Shown here: positions 13,182-21,413 of the stretch, piece by piece
Layout of the letters: each line of letters begins with the position of its first letter
Position numbering within the stretch: the first letter of the stretch is position 1
Source: a virus
DNA length: 32,400 nt
Virus record (IMG/VR): IMGVR_UViG_3300043544_000301
Coordinates: 1-32,400 of that record
Direction: 5' to 3' (one strand)
Notes under the pieces: generated by a model
The model's database searches: none
What the model was told of the DNA's origin: nothing
What the model saw: the letters and a program-made list of their open reading frames with translations, nothing else
Program-made: the position numbers and the translations under genes

Positions 13182-15566
13182 TCAGTAATCTGCGAATTCT
13201 TCGTCAGGAAAAGACTCTTCATTAGAAAAGTCATCATGATTCATCCCTATTTTTGGAATAGAATACCTCTTTGCTATCCGCTCTATGTCACTACGATAAT
13301 ATATTCTCGACGTAGCTATTCTTTCGGGTTTAATACCAAACCTTCTCAAATATCTCCCCACCGACTCCGGAGAAATGGGCCTGCCGTGGCGATATGTAGC
13401 CCACGGTGATTCCTCTAGCACGGCCAAACGTTCTGCTAATTCACGGACAGTTAACTTTTCATCAGAGTCAAACACCTCTAAGACGTCAAGCAGTAACCGC
13501 ACAGCTATCTCCTCGTTATCTTCAGTTTGTTCGCTTCCACTAAGAGCTATCGCGGCCTTCCGGGCTTCTGTTGGCCAGTTGCCGCCAGCAATGTCAGCAA
13601 TGCACAACAAAGGTCGCCAGTTATCAGCGGCCCTGTCATCCAAACACTCAGGTACCTCTGGAAAACGCTCCGCAAGTGCTGCTTTAATTTCGTCTGTTGC
13701 CACCGCTGTGTAAATTTTTCGAGATAACACATCTAAATAAGCCTTTGCTTGTGGAGTTAACCGTTCGATTGTTTCATTTTTCGCCTTACGTATCATGCGA
13801 ATCGTAATGGATCGGTCACTCCACGTGCTTGGTTGGTTACCAATAGAAGCGATCGCCTTCGCACACCATGTTGAAAACATACCAACATCATCAGTGCCAT
13901 CTGCCTTTTTTAAGACCCGCGCCACATTAGCACTTTCTCGATCGTGACCAGAATTAATAATGCCACGCAACTCTTCGTTATCTTTAGCAAACGTGTCTGC
14001 TTCGTCGATCAACAGCGTCAAAGGACCATATTTTTCTATGACTCGATAAACGGCCGCTGGGCTGATATTACTTGCAAATACCCCACGTGCAACTAAGCGA
14101 AACAGAACCGTTAACAATGTGGTTTTCCCACAGCGGCGTGTTGGACTGACTATGCTCAGCATCGGAGCAATTGAGCTGCTGTTATAAACGTAGGTCCATG
14201 CCGTCCATAAAGTGATTGCTACAGCGTCTTCGTGTTTCAGGATCACATAACGACGAATCGCGTTATAAACTTCACAAAGCACATCATCTAACACAACTGG
14301 CTCTGGCCATATGTCTGGCCAAGGCCGAACAACACTTTTCGATAGACCACAAGCACCATTACTCAGTGGATCCTCCATAACTTCATCTGCCATTCTTGGT
14401 AATTCTTTATCACAAAGATCGATTATCTTCTTGACATCGACGTTTCTCCCGAGTTTACGTGCAACTTCTTTTGCAAACTCCTTTCTTGCTCGGCCTCGGT
14501 TAACATTTATCTCCTCACGATAAATCTCTTCATCGCCCACCCACGCAATAACTATCGGATTCTTCCTCCCAGCTCTAAAGTGCACAGAGAATCTAAGCTC
14601 TGATTGTGTTTTAGTTTCAGTGGCGGGTTTATGTTGCTCTTCTGTTTGTGTTGATTTAGGACGCAATGGTTCAACTTGCTGAGCAATTTCTAGAAGCAGG
14701 CGACCTATGTCTTTCTTTGTAGCCCCCTCACTAATTGGCAACGCGCATCGATTCGGAGAGTCGATAATGTCGGCTAAATCGCCCCCTGGAGGTAATTCTT
14801 TCGCATAATTTGCAAGCTTTATGATTCGAATGTCTGTTACTCCAGCCGCCAGGCATAACTGAGCTACAGTTTCAGCGTAACGCTCTCCAGCTTCGTCGTT
14901 GTCAGGCAAGATAACGACTTTTCGCCCACGTAAAGGGCTCCAGTCCGTTAGATGAGCGGCGCTAGCTCCTCCAGCTGATGTTGTGCTCACGAGCCCGCAA
15001 TCCCACCCAGCGTCAGCCGCTTTTTCACCCTCCATGATAAAGACAGGTGCGTCTTTGTGGTAAAGTATTCCCGGTAGCGCGTACAGTGGCCGAGGAGTTG
15101 GCATGCCTGCGAGCCGCCAGCTGCCGTCGTAGAGTGCAATTGGGCGAATTATTTTGCCGTCTGGTTTATCCCAGCGGAGAACATATCCCACGTCATTGCC
15201 ATTAGCATCAGAATACATCCATTCATAATCGTGACGCCGGCCAATCTGTTTCGCCCAAGCTTCCATTGCTTCTTTAGCTGTTGCATAAGCGGTTTTATTA
15301 GCGTGCTCTTTCTCGTTGGCGCGACACGCTTCTCTGCCTGTATTCACTGGCATGAGATCTTTCATCTGTAAGCCAAGAACGGCAACGATATCTTCGACTT
15401 TGCACCCAGCGAAACAACGCATTAACACTCGCCCATTGTGGCCTTCTCGAATTGATAGGCTAGGGACTCTATCGTCATGCGCAGGACAGTGCGCTTTCCA
15501 TCCAACGCCACACTTCTTGGGGCGACAACCCATGCTCTCTAAGGCGTTCAGAACATGTTCTAACAT
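13182..15566 (-). CDS. Primase-helicase fusion (CHC2 zinc, TOPRIM, DUF3631-like ATPase)
   Basis: The 794-residue protein combines a DnaG-type zinc finger (C27, H30, C51, C55), a TOPRIM domain (EGEK at 179-182, DNDEAG at 222-227), a charged linker (about 300-330), and an AAA ATPase with Walker A SPTRRCGKTTLL (474-485) and Walker B LLIDEAD (518-524). The region after about 640 (ADNWRPLLCIADIAGGNWP) matches DUF3631-type helicases of plasmids and phages, and the C-terminus suggests a winged-helix (RPISPESVGRYLRRFGI). It would unwind the origin and make primers for the host polymerase. It overlaps the small zinc-finger gene upstream by seven bases. The second catalytic segment of a full DnaG fold is not evident. 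Confidence 0.88.
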   Translation of the reverse strand: MLEHVLNALESMGCRPKKCGVGWKAHCPAHDDRVPSLSIREGHNGRVLMRCFAGCKVEDIVAVLGLQMKDLMPVNTGREACRANEKEHANKTAYATAKEAMEAWAKQIGRRHDYEWMYSDANGNDVGYVLRWDKPDGKIIRPIALYDGSWRLAGMPTPRPLYALPGILYHKDAPVFIMEGEKAADAGWDCGLVSTTSAGGASAAHLTDWSPLRGRKVVILPDNDEAGERYAETVAQLCLAAGVTDIRIIKLANYAKELPPGGDLADIIDSPNRCALPISEGATKKDIGRLLLEIAQQVEPLRPKSTQTEEQHKPATETKTQSELRFSVHFRAGRKNPIVIAWVGDEEIYREEINVNRGRARKEFAKEVARKLGRNVDVKKIIDLCDKELPRMADEVMEDPLSNGACGLSKSVVRPWPDIWPEPVVLDDVLCEVYNAIRRYVILKHEDAVAITLWTAWTYVYNSSSIAPMLSIVSPTRRCGKTTLLTVLFRLVARGVFASNISPAAVYRVIEKYGPLTLLIDEADTFAKDNEELRGIINSGHDRESANVARVLKKADGTDDVGMFSTWCAKAIASIGNQPSTWSDRSITIRMIRKAKNETIERLTPQAKAYLDVLSRKIYTAVATDEIKAALAERFPEVPECLDDRAADNWRPLLCIADIAGGNWPTEARKAAIALSGSEQTEDNEEIAVRLLLDVLEVFDSDEKLTVRELAERLAVLEESPWATYRHGRPISPESVGRYLRRFGIKPERIATSRIYYRSDIERIAKRYSIPKIGMNHDDFSNEESFPDEEFADY

Positions 15567-15883
15567 TGCTTTCCACTATGTTTATTGCGCACTTTGCGAA
15601 TGTACGAGAAGACCTCTTTCCACTTAAGTCTCCAGCACTTTGTGTACAAAGCATCCCAATCTAAACCCAACTTAGTTAAGATCAATGTTGTGCGACAACC
15701 TTTAGTGCAAAATATGTGCACGTGACTGCCATCTTCTGATAATCGCACAACAAGTGTGGGCCGCCAGCGATGGTGGCGATTGTAATGATTAGGGCACAAT
15801 GCCATCCAAGTCCCATCGACTTCTTGAGGATACAATCGCTTAGCTTTTAGTCTGTTTAAAACTAGGATTAGCGGTGGATTCAT
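15560..15883 (-). CDS. Small primase-type zinc finger protein
   Basis: The 107-residue protein keeps the CHC2-like pattern seen at the start of the downstream primase: CPNH (C-x2-H), a beta hairpin, then CTKGC (C-x3-C) and a LTKLGLDWDAL helix. The C-terminus is basic (KVRNKHSGKQC). It is a stand-alone zinc-binding unit overlapping the primase-helicase start. Primase zinc domains read template DNA, so this one may add template recognition to the primase or bind the nearby iterons. Both roles are inference. Confidence 0.65.
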   Translation of the reverse strand: MNPPLILVLNRLKAKRLYPQEVDGTWMALCPNHYNRHHRWRPTLVVRLSEDGSHVHIFCTKGCRTTLILTKLGLDWDALYTKCWRLKWKEVFSYIRKVRNKHSGKQC

Positions 15884-15886
15884 TGT

Positions 15887-16186
15887 TTACTTCTTCCTCT
15901 TGTTCTTCTTCTTGGGGCTTTGTTCAGCGGTAGTTTCAGGTTGCAATCCCATGGCCGCCAGAATTCGATTAGCTAGCCACACCTGACTTTCCGAGGACAA
16001 CTTGTTCACGTGCTCAATTAAATAAATCCATTCTTCTTTGCCGCTGCGGCTTATCAAAAAGCCCATGCGATCTCTGAGGCGGGGCCAGTCTCGAGCTTCC
16101 GCCCACTTAAGCACTACATCGCGAAAGTATTCAAGGAATTCTGTGTGATTATTTTCACGAGACATTGCTTGTCGCACTCGCAGCAT
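15887..16186 (-). CDS. Small helical protein with Lys-rich tail, unknown
   Basis: The 99-residue protein is helical and Trp/Arg/Glu-rich (FLEYFRDVVLKWAEARDWPR) and ends in a highly basic run, PKKKNKRKK, typical of nucleic-acid contacts. An internal ATG at 16165 is a possible alternative start; neither has a strong ribosome site. It overlaps the gene before it by 32 bases. It lies in the replication block, which suggests a DNA-binding accessory, but I do not recognise the family. Confidence 0.6.
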   Translation of the reverse strand: MLRVRQAMSRENNHTEFLEYFRDVVLKWAEARDWPRLRDRMGFLISRSGKEEWIYLIEHVNKLSSESQVWLANRILAAMGLQPETTAEQSPKKKNKRKK

Positions 16187-16559
16187 GAGTTGCCCTAATT
16201 TCGCTTCTTACTCGGTGCTCTAACTCTGCTAACAGTGACGCAATGCGTTTAATTACAAGCTCAGTAGCGTGCTTTTCAAAAGCGACTCGCTCTTCGCTTG
16301 GTGCATCAATGTGCATTTCAGACAGGAAGCGACTGATTGTCGCACGAATAGACGATCCATTTCTTAAAGCATCAAAGAAAATAACTTCGCAAGATATCCC
16401 GGGTCCTAACAGCGAAAACTCGATGTTTTCAACACTGTCTTCCAGCCCAAGAAGGATCTTGTGATACGATCTTATAACTGACGTAGCCTCGTGCTTAGGA
16501 AGACGTACCACCCAACCCCACCAACAATACAACCAATCAGAAAGGTGTGACACTGACAT
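16155..16559 (-). CDS. Hypothetical protein in replication block
   Basis: The 134-residue protein starts MSVSHLSDWLYCWWGWVVRL behind a good ribosome site (AGAGGAGGA). The Trp-rich start is followed by helical segments; the C-terminal half is a likely coiled coil (RVAFEKHATELVIKRIASLL, AELEHRVRSEIRA). No known motif is visible. It lies between the RusA gene and the Lys-rich small gene in the same direction, so it is probably co-expressed with replication functions. Confidence 0.6.
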   Translation of the reverse strand: MSVSHLSDWLYCWWGWVVRLPKHEATSVIRSYHKILLGLEDSVENIEFSLLGPGISCEVIFFDALRNGSSIRATISRFLSEMHIDAPSEERVAFEKHATELVIKRIASLLAELEHRVRSEIRATHAASATSNVS

Positions 16560-16587
16560 TGCGTGGTCCTCCTCTATCTAAAAGCGC

Positions 16588-17067
16588 CTACCCGTCAACA
16601 AGCTTGGCGACAACAGTAACACCAGGACGACCGTTGATGTTTACATACTTTTTGACTGCGTGTAAGCCCACAATTTGAGAATCGTCTTGAATGAGAACGC
16701 CTGTAATAGCATCTAAAACAGATCGAATTAATTTGTCTAAATCAGGCCGCCGCGTTACAAACGAAGGGGCATCATATTTCAACCCCTTGGCGCCAGGTTC
16801 CATGGATATGAAATGAGATTTAGGACGAGGGAACCGAAAAGAAGTGTGCACAACGACAGGGCCAGTCCATGGCAAATTTGGAGCGGAAAATTTAGAAGCC
16901 GCGAACCTAATAGCGGCCTGCCATTCCACAAGCCGTGGAAAGGGAAGAAATTTGACCCCTAGCTGTCCAGCCTTCTTCTTAATCGGGATCACTCGGAATG
17001 ACCCCTTAGGGACTGGAATGCCAGGCACAGAAAAGCGCACAAACTTTATAAACTCACTGTCGTACAT
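16588..17067 (-). CDS. rusA: RusA-family Holliday junction resolvase
   Basis: The 159-residue protein begins with FSVPGIPVPKGSFRVIP, the typical RusA opening strand, and carries the family's acidic core: TRRPDLDKLIRSVLDAITG (D109, D111, K112, D119) and IQDDSQIVG (D128, D129). RusA dimers cut four-way junctions formed during phage recombination and replication, which clears branched DNA before packaging. It is first gene of the replication block, directly downstream of the right iteron cluster, with ribosome site AGGAAA before the ATG. Length fits the family. Confidence 0.87.
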   Translation of the reverse strand: MYDSEFIKFVRFSVPGIPVPKGSFRVIPIKKKAGQLGVKFLPFPRLVEWQAAIRFAASKFSAPNLPWTGPVVVHTSFRFPRPKSHFISMEPGAKGLKYDAPSFVTRRPDLDKLIRSVLDAITGVLIQDDSQIVGLHAVKKYVNINGRPGVTVVAKLVDG

Positions 17068-17190
17068 ATTCTATTTCCTGGCGACTGGTCGGTTCTGTAA
17101 TTATTATTAATAGGGCTTGCACACCCCACCACAGTATGGCGGCGATGGACTAGATAGATACATTCATTCCTGTGACATCCACCACCCACT

Positions 17191-17336
17191 TTTTTCTATA
17201 CCCGGGAAATAACCGTCACAACCGTCATAACTCGTCGCAAGTCCTTTGGGCGCAATCACTTGCGTTGAATGACGGTTGCAAAACCTCAACCGTCATCAAC
17301 CGTCACAACCGTCATCCGTCATATACTTAAGCGGGG
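17191..17336. repeat. Right iteron cluster, inverted copy of the left one
   Basis: Read on the minus strand this matches the left cluster without gaps over about 138 bases at roughly 80% identity or more. It has the same seven TGACGG units, the same 9-bp hairpin TGACGGTTG/CAACCGTCA, and a second stem CGCAAGT/ACTTGCG at the same place as GTAAGT/ACTTAC on the left. It separates the small zinc-finger gene from rusA. The rest of the 17068-17395 gap contains only an AT-rich patch near 17100; no gene is seen. Confidence 0.8.
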
Positions 17337-17395
17337 TATTCAGTAACACCATCGTGGCATTTGACATTGTTGATCTCCAAGGTGTGGTACAAGCG

Positions 17396-17644
17396 CTAAT
17401 GTCCCAGGCTCGCGTCGGCCCTGGGTTTATCGCCAGGGCAACGTTTGGGGCAGTGCTTACTACAACAAAGTAGCCAATGTCCATCAGATAAATCCACTAT
17501 GTGTAGAACAGAAAGGCTATTTTGCCCCAGAGGACATTGTGCCGTCCACTCACGTTTCACCGGGTCCCACTGAGGGTTACATCCATGGCGTTCCATGGCT
17601 TCAAGGAGCTTTTCTAAAGGTGTTTTGCTTGCAGATTTTGACAT
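17396..17644 (-). CDS. Small degenerate primase-type zinc finger protein
   Basis: The ATG at 17644 has a good ribosome site (AAAAGGAAA) and is preferred to a TTG six bases upstream. The 82-residue product resembles the N-terminus of the primase: LEKLLEAMERHGCNPQWD, then REWTAQCPLGQ, a beta hairpin, and CCSKHC (C-x3-C). The His of the first C-x2-H pair is replaced by Gly (CPLG), and additional Cys follow (KRCPG), so metal binding may differ. It is the last gene before the right iteron cluster. Confidence 0.65.
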   Translation of the reverse strand: MSKSASKTPLEKLLEAMERHGCNPQWDPVKREWTAQCPLGQNSLSVLHIVDLSDGHWLLCCSKHCPKRCPGDKPRADASLGH

Positions 17645-17717
17645 CGACAAATTTCCTTTTCTTTTGTGACCAGTTAAGGACCAATCCGTTATCTTCCGGG
17701 GCAGTCAGCTTCTTGTG

Positions 17718-19139
17718 CTATTGCAGGACTTCGACTCTGATTTTTTCGCTGTCATCGGCCTCTGCCGTGAAGATAGTCACGCCTAATTGTCGGGCTAAAG
17801 TGACAATTTCCTTCTTGTTGATAGGGTCGAGGGATTCCCAGGCCTCTTGCTTGGCAACCATTATTCCTTGAGGAGGTAACATTGTTGCGAAGATACTGAG
17901 TGCCTTAGCCCAGCGTTCGCCGACAGAAAGATCTGCAAAGAATTCTGCCCCGCGTTCTGACTCCACGACAAGTCTCCCTCCTTGGATTCGCAGCTCGTTA
18001 GTTACTCGGGCCACCATAGCTGTGAGCACGGTGTCGGTAGCCCATGCTGCATTTCGAAGTTGTACCGCCCTTTCTTCAGTTATCTTGGCTGCTTCCTCAA
18101 GGTCACGTAGTTTTTTGACGAGCTTTGTGATTTCTAGACCTTTGATGACATTGTCGTAATGGGCCTGGGCGGCCTCGCGTCGTTTTCTAGCTGCTGACAA
18201 TTCAGCTTCCGGGACTAGCGGTATTTGTTTATCTAGGATTTCTTGCAAACGCAGCAACTGATTCCGTGTTTGAGTGGCCCTTTCTTTTTGTTGCAGTAGT
18301 TGTTTTTTACGCTCCTTTGCTGCTGCAAGCTGTTGTTCTAGCTGCAGAATGGTAGTGTCCAGCTCGGCAATCTCCGAATCGTAGGCCTCTGGTTCTTTGT
18401 AATCCCGCTGCAATTCTGCTAATTGCGCGCGGGCAGTTCCTTGAAGGCTGCTAAGGCGTTCTGCTTCCTGAAGCTGAGTTTCTAATTTTGTCAGTAGCGC
18501 AAGAGCCTCTTGTAATTCATTAAGAGCTTGAGCGCGGTCGTCCTCTGTAATTTCGTGATCTTTAGCATGTGGTGGGATTTGTTTCTGCAAAGCGTCCACC
18601 TCAGCTCGAAGTTGCTGAAGCGCACGTTCGTAGCGTCTGGCTTCTTCTTCCAGTGCCCTTTTTATCTGCCCAGCTAAAACGACAGGATCATCACTTCGTT
18701 CTGCTGCAGGAACAAGCTCATCAAGCGTAACCCCAGGGGGCAAAATTGCTGTAAACTCCTCCGGCTTTGCTTTCTCCCCGCTCAGCTGCAAGAGAGCCTT
18801 AATTCTCCGCTTATCTGCCGCTTCAGGGTCGGCAATTGGTGGAGTAACAAATTCAGATATGTCAAATCTGCCATCAAGACTAACAACTTCAGCAGTCCCG
18901 CTTCTTTTCACAGATTTTTCGACGGTGAGTGTAACCCCAGCACCACTAACCGTTCCGCGGGTAGCTCCGTCACGGACGGGAAGCGAGCCGCGCCCTGACG
19001 CAAGGCAATCAACGGCTTGAAGGGCCCAGCTCTTTCCTAAACCGTTTCTGCCGCGCAACACGACAACGCCGCCGTTTTCAGGAATAGGGATTTCGAGATA
19101 CTCAATAGGACCGATTTTTTGAATCGAAATGCTCTTCAT
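17718..19139 (-). CDS. SMC/Rad50-like ATPase with atypical Walker B
   Basis: The 473-residue protein shows an ABC-type head split by a coiled coil: Walker A GRNGLGKS (30-37), a long Glu/Gln/Leu-rich coiled coil (about 165-345), the signature LSVGER (404-409) and a D-loop-like SLDP (436-439). Where the Walker B Asp-Glu should stand it reads IMVAKQEAWE. Such proteins (SbcC/Rad50 or RecF-type) handle DNA ends with a nuclease partner. Here the partner is probably the 3'-5' exonuclease encoded just upstream. Ribosome site AAAGGAT precedes the ATG. A role in recombination or end processing is inferred. Confidence 0.78.
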   Translation of the reverse strand: MKSISIQKIGPIEYLEIPIPENGGVVVLRGRNGLGKSWALQAVDCLASGRGSLPVRDGATRGTVSGAGVTLTVEKSVKRSGTAEVVSLDGRFDISEFVTPPIADPEAADKRRIKALLQLSGEKAKPEEFTAILPPGVTLDELVPAAERSDDPVVLAGQIKRALEEEARRYERALQQLRAEVDALQKQIPPHAKDHEITEDDRAQALNELQEALALLTKLETQLQEAERLSSLQGTARAQLAELQRDYKEPEAYDSEIAELDTTILQLEQQLAAAKERKKQLLQQKERATQTRNQLLRLQEILDKQIPLVPEAELSAARKRREAAQAHYDNVIKGLEITKLVKKLRDLEEAAKITEERAVQLRNAAWATDTVLTAMVARVTNELRIQGGRLVVESERGAEFFADLSVGERWAKALSIFATMLPPQGIMVAKQEAWESLDPINKKEIVTLARQLGVTIFTAEADDSEKIRVEVLQ

Positions 19140-19151
19140 GGTGTTATCCTT

Positions 19152-20006
19152 TCAAATCGTTAAGCCCATGGACGCCAAAATTTCTCTAACACCACGTGAC
19201 ACACCCTGAGACTCAGTTTGTGATTGCGAATCAGTGATGTTCTCTGTGTTGGGAATATTCTGAGGCGCAACATCACGCCGCTGCGCTTCCTGAATTGCAA
19301 TCAGTCGATCCTCTGCTTGACCCGTCATGCATAAAAAAAGTGCTCTTTCGGCAAGCGCGTCGAGCACAGCATAGAGGGCCAAAGTTTTGTGATCCCCTGA
19401 CTCATAAAGTTGCTGGACGTCAGAACCTGAAATCATGGTTTTATGAGAGGGGATGTGGGCTATCTCTAGACAATCGTGCAGCGATACGTAACGGGCCCCC
19501 TCAACACTAAAAAGCTCACCCCACGCAAGCATGGTGTCGTAAACTGGCTGATGCGTGGTAGTGAGAGGTCGAGGAAGGCGAAGTCCGTTAGCAAGATATC
19601 TCATCCGTAAGCGCGGCAAATCAAATCCTACGATGTTGTGCCCGACAAAAAGCGTGTTATCACTGCACGATTCAAGATATTCCCGTAATCGAATAAGAAG
19701 CATTCGTTCGTCTGGGTAGGCCTCTAATGGAATGCCATAAATTGCAGGTTCTGCAAGTGACAGGGTATGCAACAACCTACAATCGGCATCTGTCGCCATA
19801 GATACTGTCACAATAGGGCTGGCGTCCAGAAGAGACAATCGCTCCCGTCTTTGTTGCAGACCATCTAAGTATCGCTCTCCAATTGTTGTGGCTTTCCAGT
19901 TTGGGTTGGGGCAGAAGCTGCGTCGAAAAGCGGCCTCCGCGTCTTCTGGGCAGCCAGCAATTGTTTCAACATCAATAACAACGTACCTAGGCGGCACCAG
20001 CCACAT
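19152..20006 (-). CDS. DnaQ-like 3'-5' exonuclease (RNase H fold)
   Basis: I chose the ATG at 20006 because AAAGGAGGA lies just upstream and the ATG follows the previous stop by one base (TAACATG). The 284-residue product has the DEDDy set: VVIDVET (D12, E14), FVGHNIVGFDLPRL (N124, D129), VYDTM (D157), and YAVLD (Y212-x3-D216). It would remove 3' ends, possibly together with the SMC-like ATPase made from the next gene. The C-terminal 50 residues are polar (NTENITDSQSQTESQG) and probably disordered. Confidence 0.8.
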   Translation of the reverse strand: MWLVPPRYVVIDVETIAGCPEDAEAAFRRSFCPNPNWKATTIGERYLDGLQQRRERLSLLDASPIVTVSMATDADCRLLHTLSLAEPAIYGIPLEAYPDERMLLIRLREYLESCSDNTLFVGHNIVGFDLPRLRMRYLANGLRLPRPLTTTHQPVYDTMLAWGELFSVEGARYVSLHDCLEIAHIPSHKTMISGSDVQQLYESGDHKTLALYAVLDALAERALFLCMTGQAEDRLIAIQEAQRRDVAPQNIPNTENITDSQSQTESQGVSRGVREILASMGLTI

Positions 20007-20007
20007 G

Positions 20008-20379
20008 TTATGTCCTCCTTTTATAGGAGCTTCCATAGTTAAAGGATCCCCACGAACGCCGACTGGCAAGTGCAGGCCCATAAAGCATTGCGCAGTAATT
20101 AACGATGTGTTGTAGGCTGGGCACACCTTCCACAGAGAAATGTAGGCGTACTGTCACCTCTCGCCCATCAGGCAGTTGCACAACAACAGGAACCGATACT
20201 TCCACAAGCCGTGGCATAGGCCCAGCTGCAGGTGCTTGCTGAGGAGTTGTGGGTAGCATATTAAACGCCCCGCTATCCTGAGCAATGGGAGTTGCTTGTG
20301 GAGTTGCGATGCTTTGATTTAAAGTCAACCTCTGCAGGTGCTCAGCAATCAATTTTGCCAATGCTTCAGTGTCACTCAT
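20008..20379 (-). CDS. Hypothetical protein, disordered start and beta-rich end
   Basis: The ATG at 20379 follows a good ribosome site (GAAGGAG), preferred to an upstream in-frame start. The 123-residue product has a helical start (MSDTEALAKLIAEHLQRL), a Thr/Pro/Gln/Ala-rich flexible stretch, and a beta-rich part (PVVVQLPDGREVTVRLHFSV) that may be a small barrel. No family is recognised. Its stop lies one base before the exonuclease start, so the two are probably translated together. Confidence 0.65.
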   Translation of the reverse strand: MSDTEALAKLIAEHLQRLTLNQSIATPQATPIAQDSGAFNMLPTTPQQAPAAGPMPRLVEVSVPVVVQLPDGREVTVRLHFSVEGVPSLQHIVNYCAMLYGPALASRRSWGSFNYGSSYKRRT

Positions 20380-20446
20380 AGTTACTCCTTCACGCCCACC
20401 CACCCAACCTACGAGGTTTAACACTTACGTACAACCAACACAACGA

Positions 20447-20731
20447 CTAAAACAATTGCCGCACAATAACCACAGCCACAAACAAGGCAATCCATACAGC
20501 AGTTGCAGTTAAGGCGCCCATTATAAATCCTAGTTTTGGGGCTTTACGTGCCGGCCCGCACAGGCCACACAAATCAGTGTCTGTTGGGATTTCAAAGTGG
20601 GCCACCGGAAGTCCCTTGTAAGCTAGATCCATCACTACGGCTTCGGCATGTTCCCTGTTTCTAGCTAGGGCAACAACATAATTTCGTCTGGTTGAAGCAA
20701 GTTGTTGCATGCCCATGTTGGTTCCCTTCAT
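20447..20731 (-). CDS. Small C-terminally anchored membrane protein
   Basis: The 94-residue protein has a soluble N-terminal part with TRRNYVVALARNREHAEAVV, a CGLCG pair of Cys (residues 55-59), and one C-terminal membrane helix (about 67-92, LGFIMGALTATAVWIALFVA). An ATG at 20716 has a better ribosome site (AAGGGA) and would remove five residues. Expression with the early genes and the tail anchor suggest a host-takeover or superinfection role, but nothing in the sequence proves it. Confidence 0.65.
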   Translation of the reverse strand: MKGTNMGMQQLASTRRNYVVALARNREHAEAVVMDLAYKGLPVAHFEIPTDTDLCGLCGPARKAPKLGFIMGALTATAVWIALFVAVVIVRQLF

Positions 20732-20830
20732 TTCAGGAACATTCCATCAATAGTCGATTGGCGGGCAAAGCAAGCCAGACACACCATTCTTTGTGTAACG
20801 CGTGTTGTAGGTTGCGATCAAAATGCGGAA

Positions 20831-20877
20831 CCCCGTCGTCTCCCGACGATGGGGCCCAGCTAGCGGTCGGAGCTGGG
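20831..20877. other. Two adjacent strong hairpins in an intergenic gap
   Basis: CCCCGTCGTC pairs with GACGATGGGG (20831-20840 with 20845-20854, one G-T pair, four-base loop). Immediately after it CCCAGCT pairs with AGCTGGG (20855-20861 with 20871-20877). They sit in the transcribed gap 20732-20903 between two early minus-strand genes. Neither is followed by a T run on either strand, so a structured RNA, an RNA processing site or an attenuator is more likely than a simple terminator. Confidence 0.65.
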
Positions 20878-20903
20878 TGATTTAAATAACATTCGCCCAC
20901 AAA

Positions 20904-21413
20904 TTAGCTGGCCACCATCTCTGCTGCGGTCTTTACTGCTGTTGCAGCCTTAAGAAGGAGTCCGGCAAAGTGCCGGCCAGCATCTTCGAGCACCTTGTGA
21001 GCGAATTCGGCAACATCCATGTCATCGGCTTCCGCAGTGCTGGCTACAAACTCCCAACTGCGAGACTTTAACCGGGAGTCTATTAGGCTCCACACGTCAG
21101 GCCTGCAGTTAGATGCTTTATCGATGCCGGCGAAGACCTTAGCCATAGCCACTGCTACGACACCGCGCTCTTCGACAGGTAGCCTGGCTATTCTGCGGAA
21201 CCATTTGTTGATCGTTTCCACTAGCTCGGTTTGTGTTAATTCAGTCGCAACTTCCCAAATGTCCTTGGGCTTACAGATCACCCAGCCAAGTCCTTCCGAA
21301 CGCAAGATCGTGCCGTCAGACATCTGTATCGAACGCTCATCGACTAAAACCGAGTGCCCATTGGCCACCATCAAACCACAGGTACTGTTGCGCACACGGA
21401 ATTGTTGTGTCAT
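20904..21413 (-). CDS. Hypothetical early protein
   Basis: The 169-residue protein has a very strong ribosome site (AAGGAGGAGG) before its ATG. The N-terminal half looks beta-rich (RNSTCGLMVANGHSVLVDER, SDGTILRSEGLGWVI), while the C-terminal half is helical with a coil-like end (LKAATAVKTAAEMVAS). No known motif. It is the second gene downstream of the strongest promoter in the window, so it is probably made early and in quantity. Confidence 0.7.
   Translation of the reverse strand: MTQQFRVRNSTCGLMVANGHSVLVDERSIQMSDGTILRSEGLGWVICKPKDIWEVATELTQTELVETINKWFRRIARLPVEERGVVAVAMAKVFAGIDKASNCRPDVWSLIDSRLKSRSWEFVASTAEADDMDVAEFAHKVLEDAGRHFAGLLLKAATAVKTAAEMVAS

Noticed and set aside
13011-13409. Plus-strand frame of 132 codons crossing the left iteron cluster
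   Set aside because: It overlaps the primase-helicase gene on the other strand, has no ribosome site, and most of it is antisense to clear coding sequence.
17296-17484. Second minus-strand frame overlapping the small zinc-finger gene, possibly a frameshifted continuation
   Set aside because: It has no primase-like sequence, runs into the iteron repeats, and no slippery site is seen; the 82-residue frame with its own ribosome site is sufficient.
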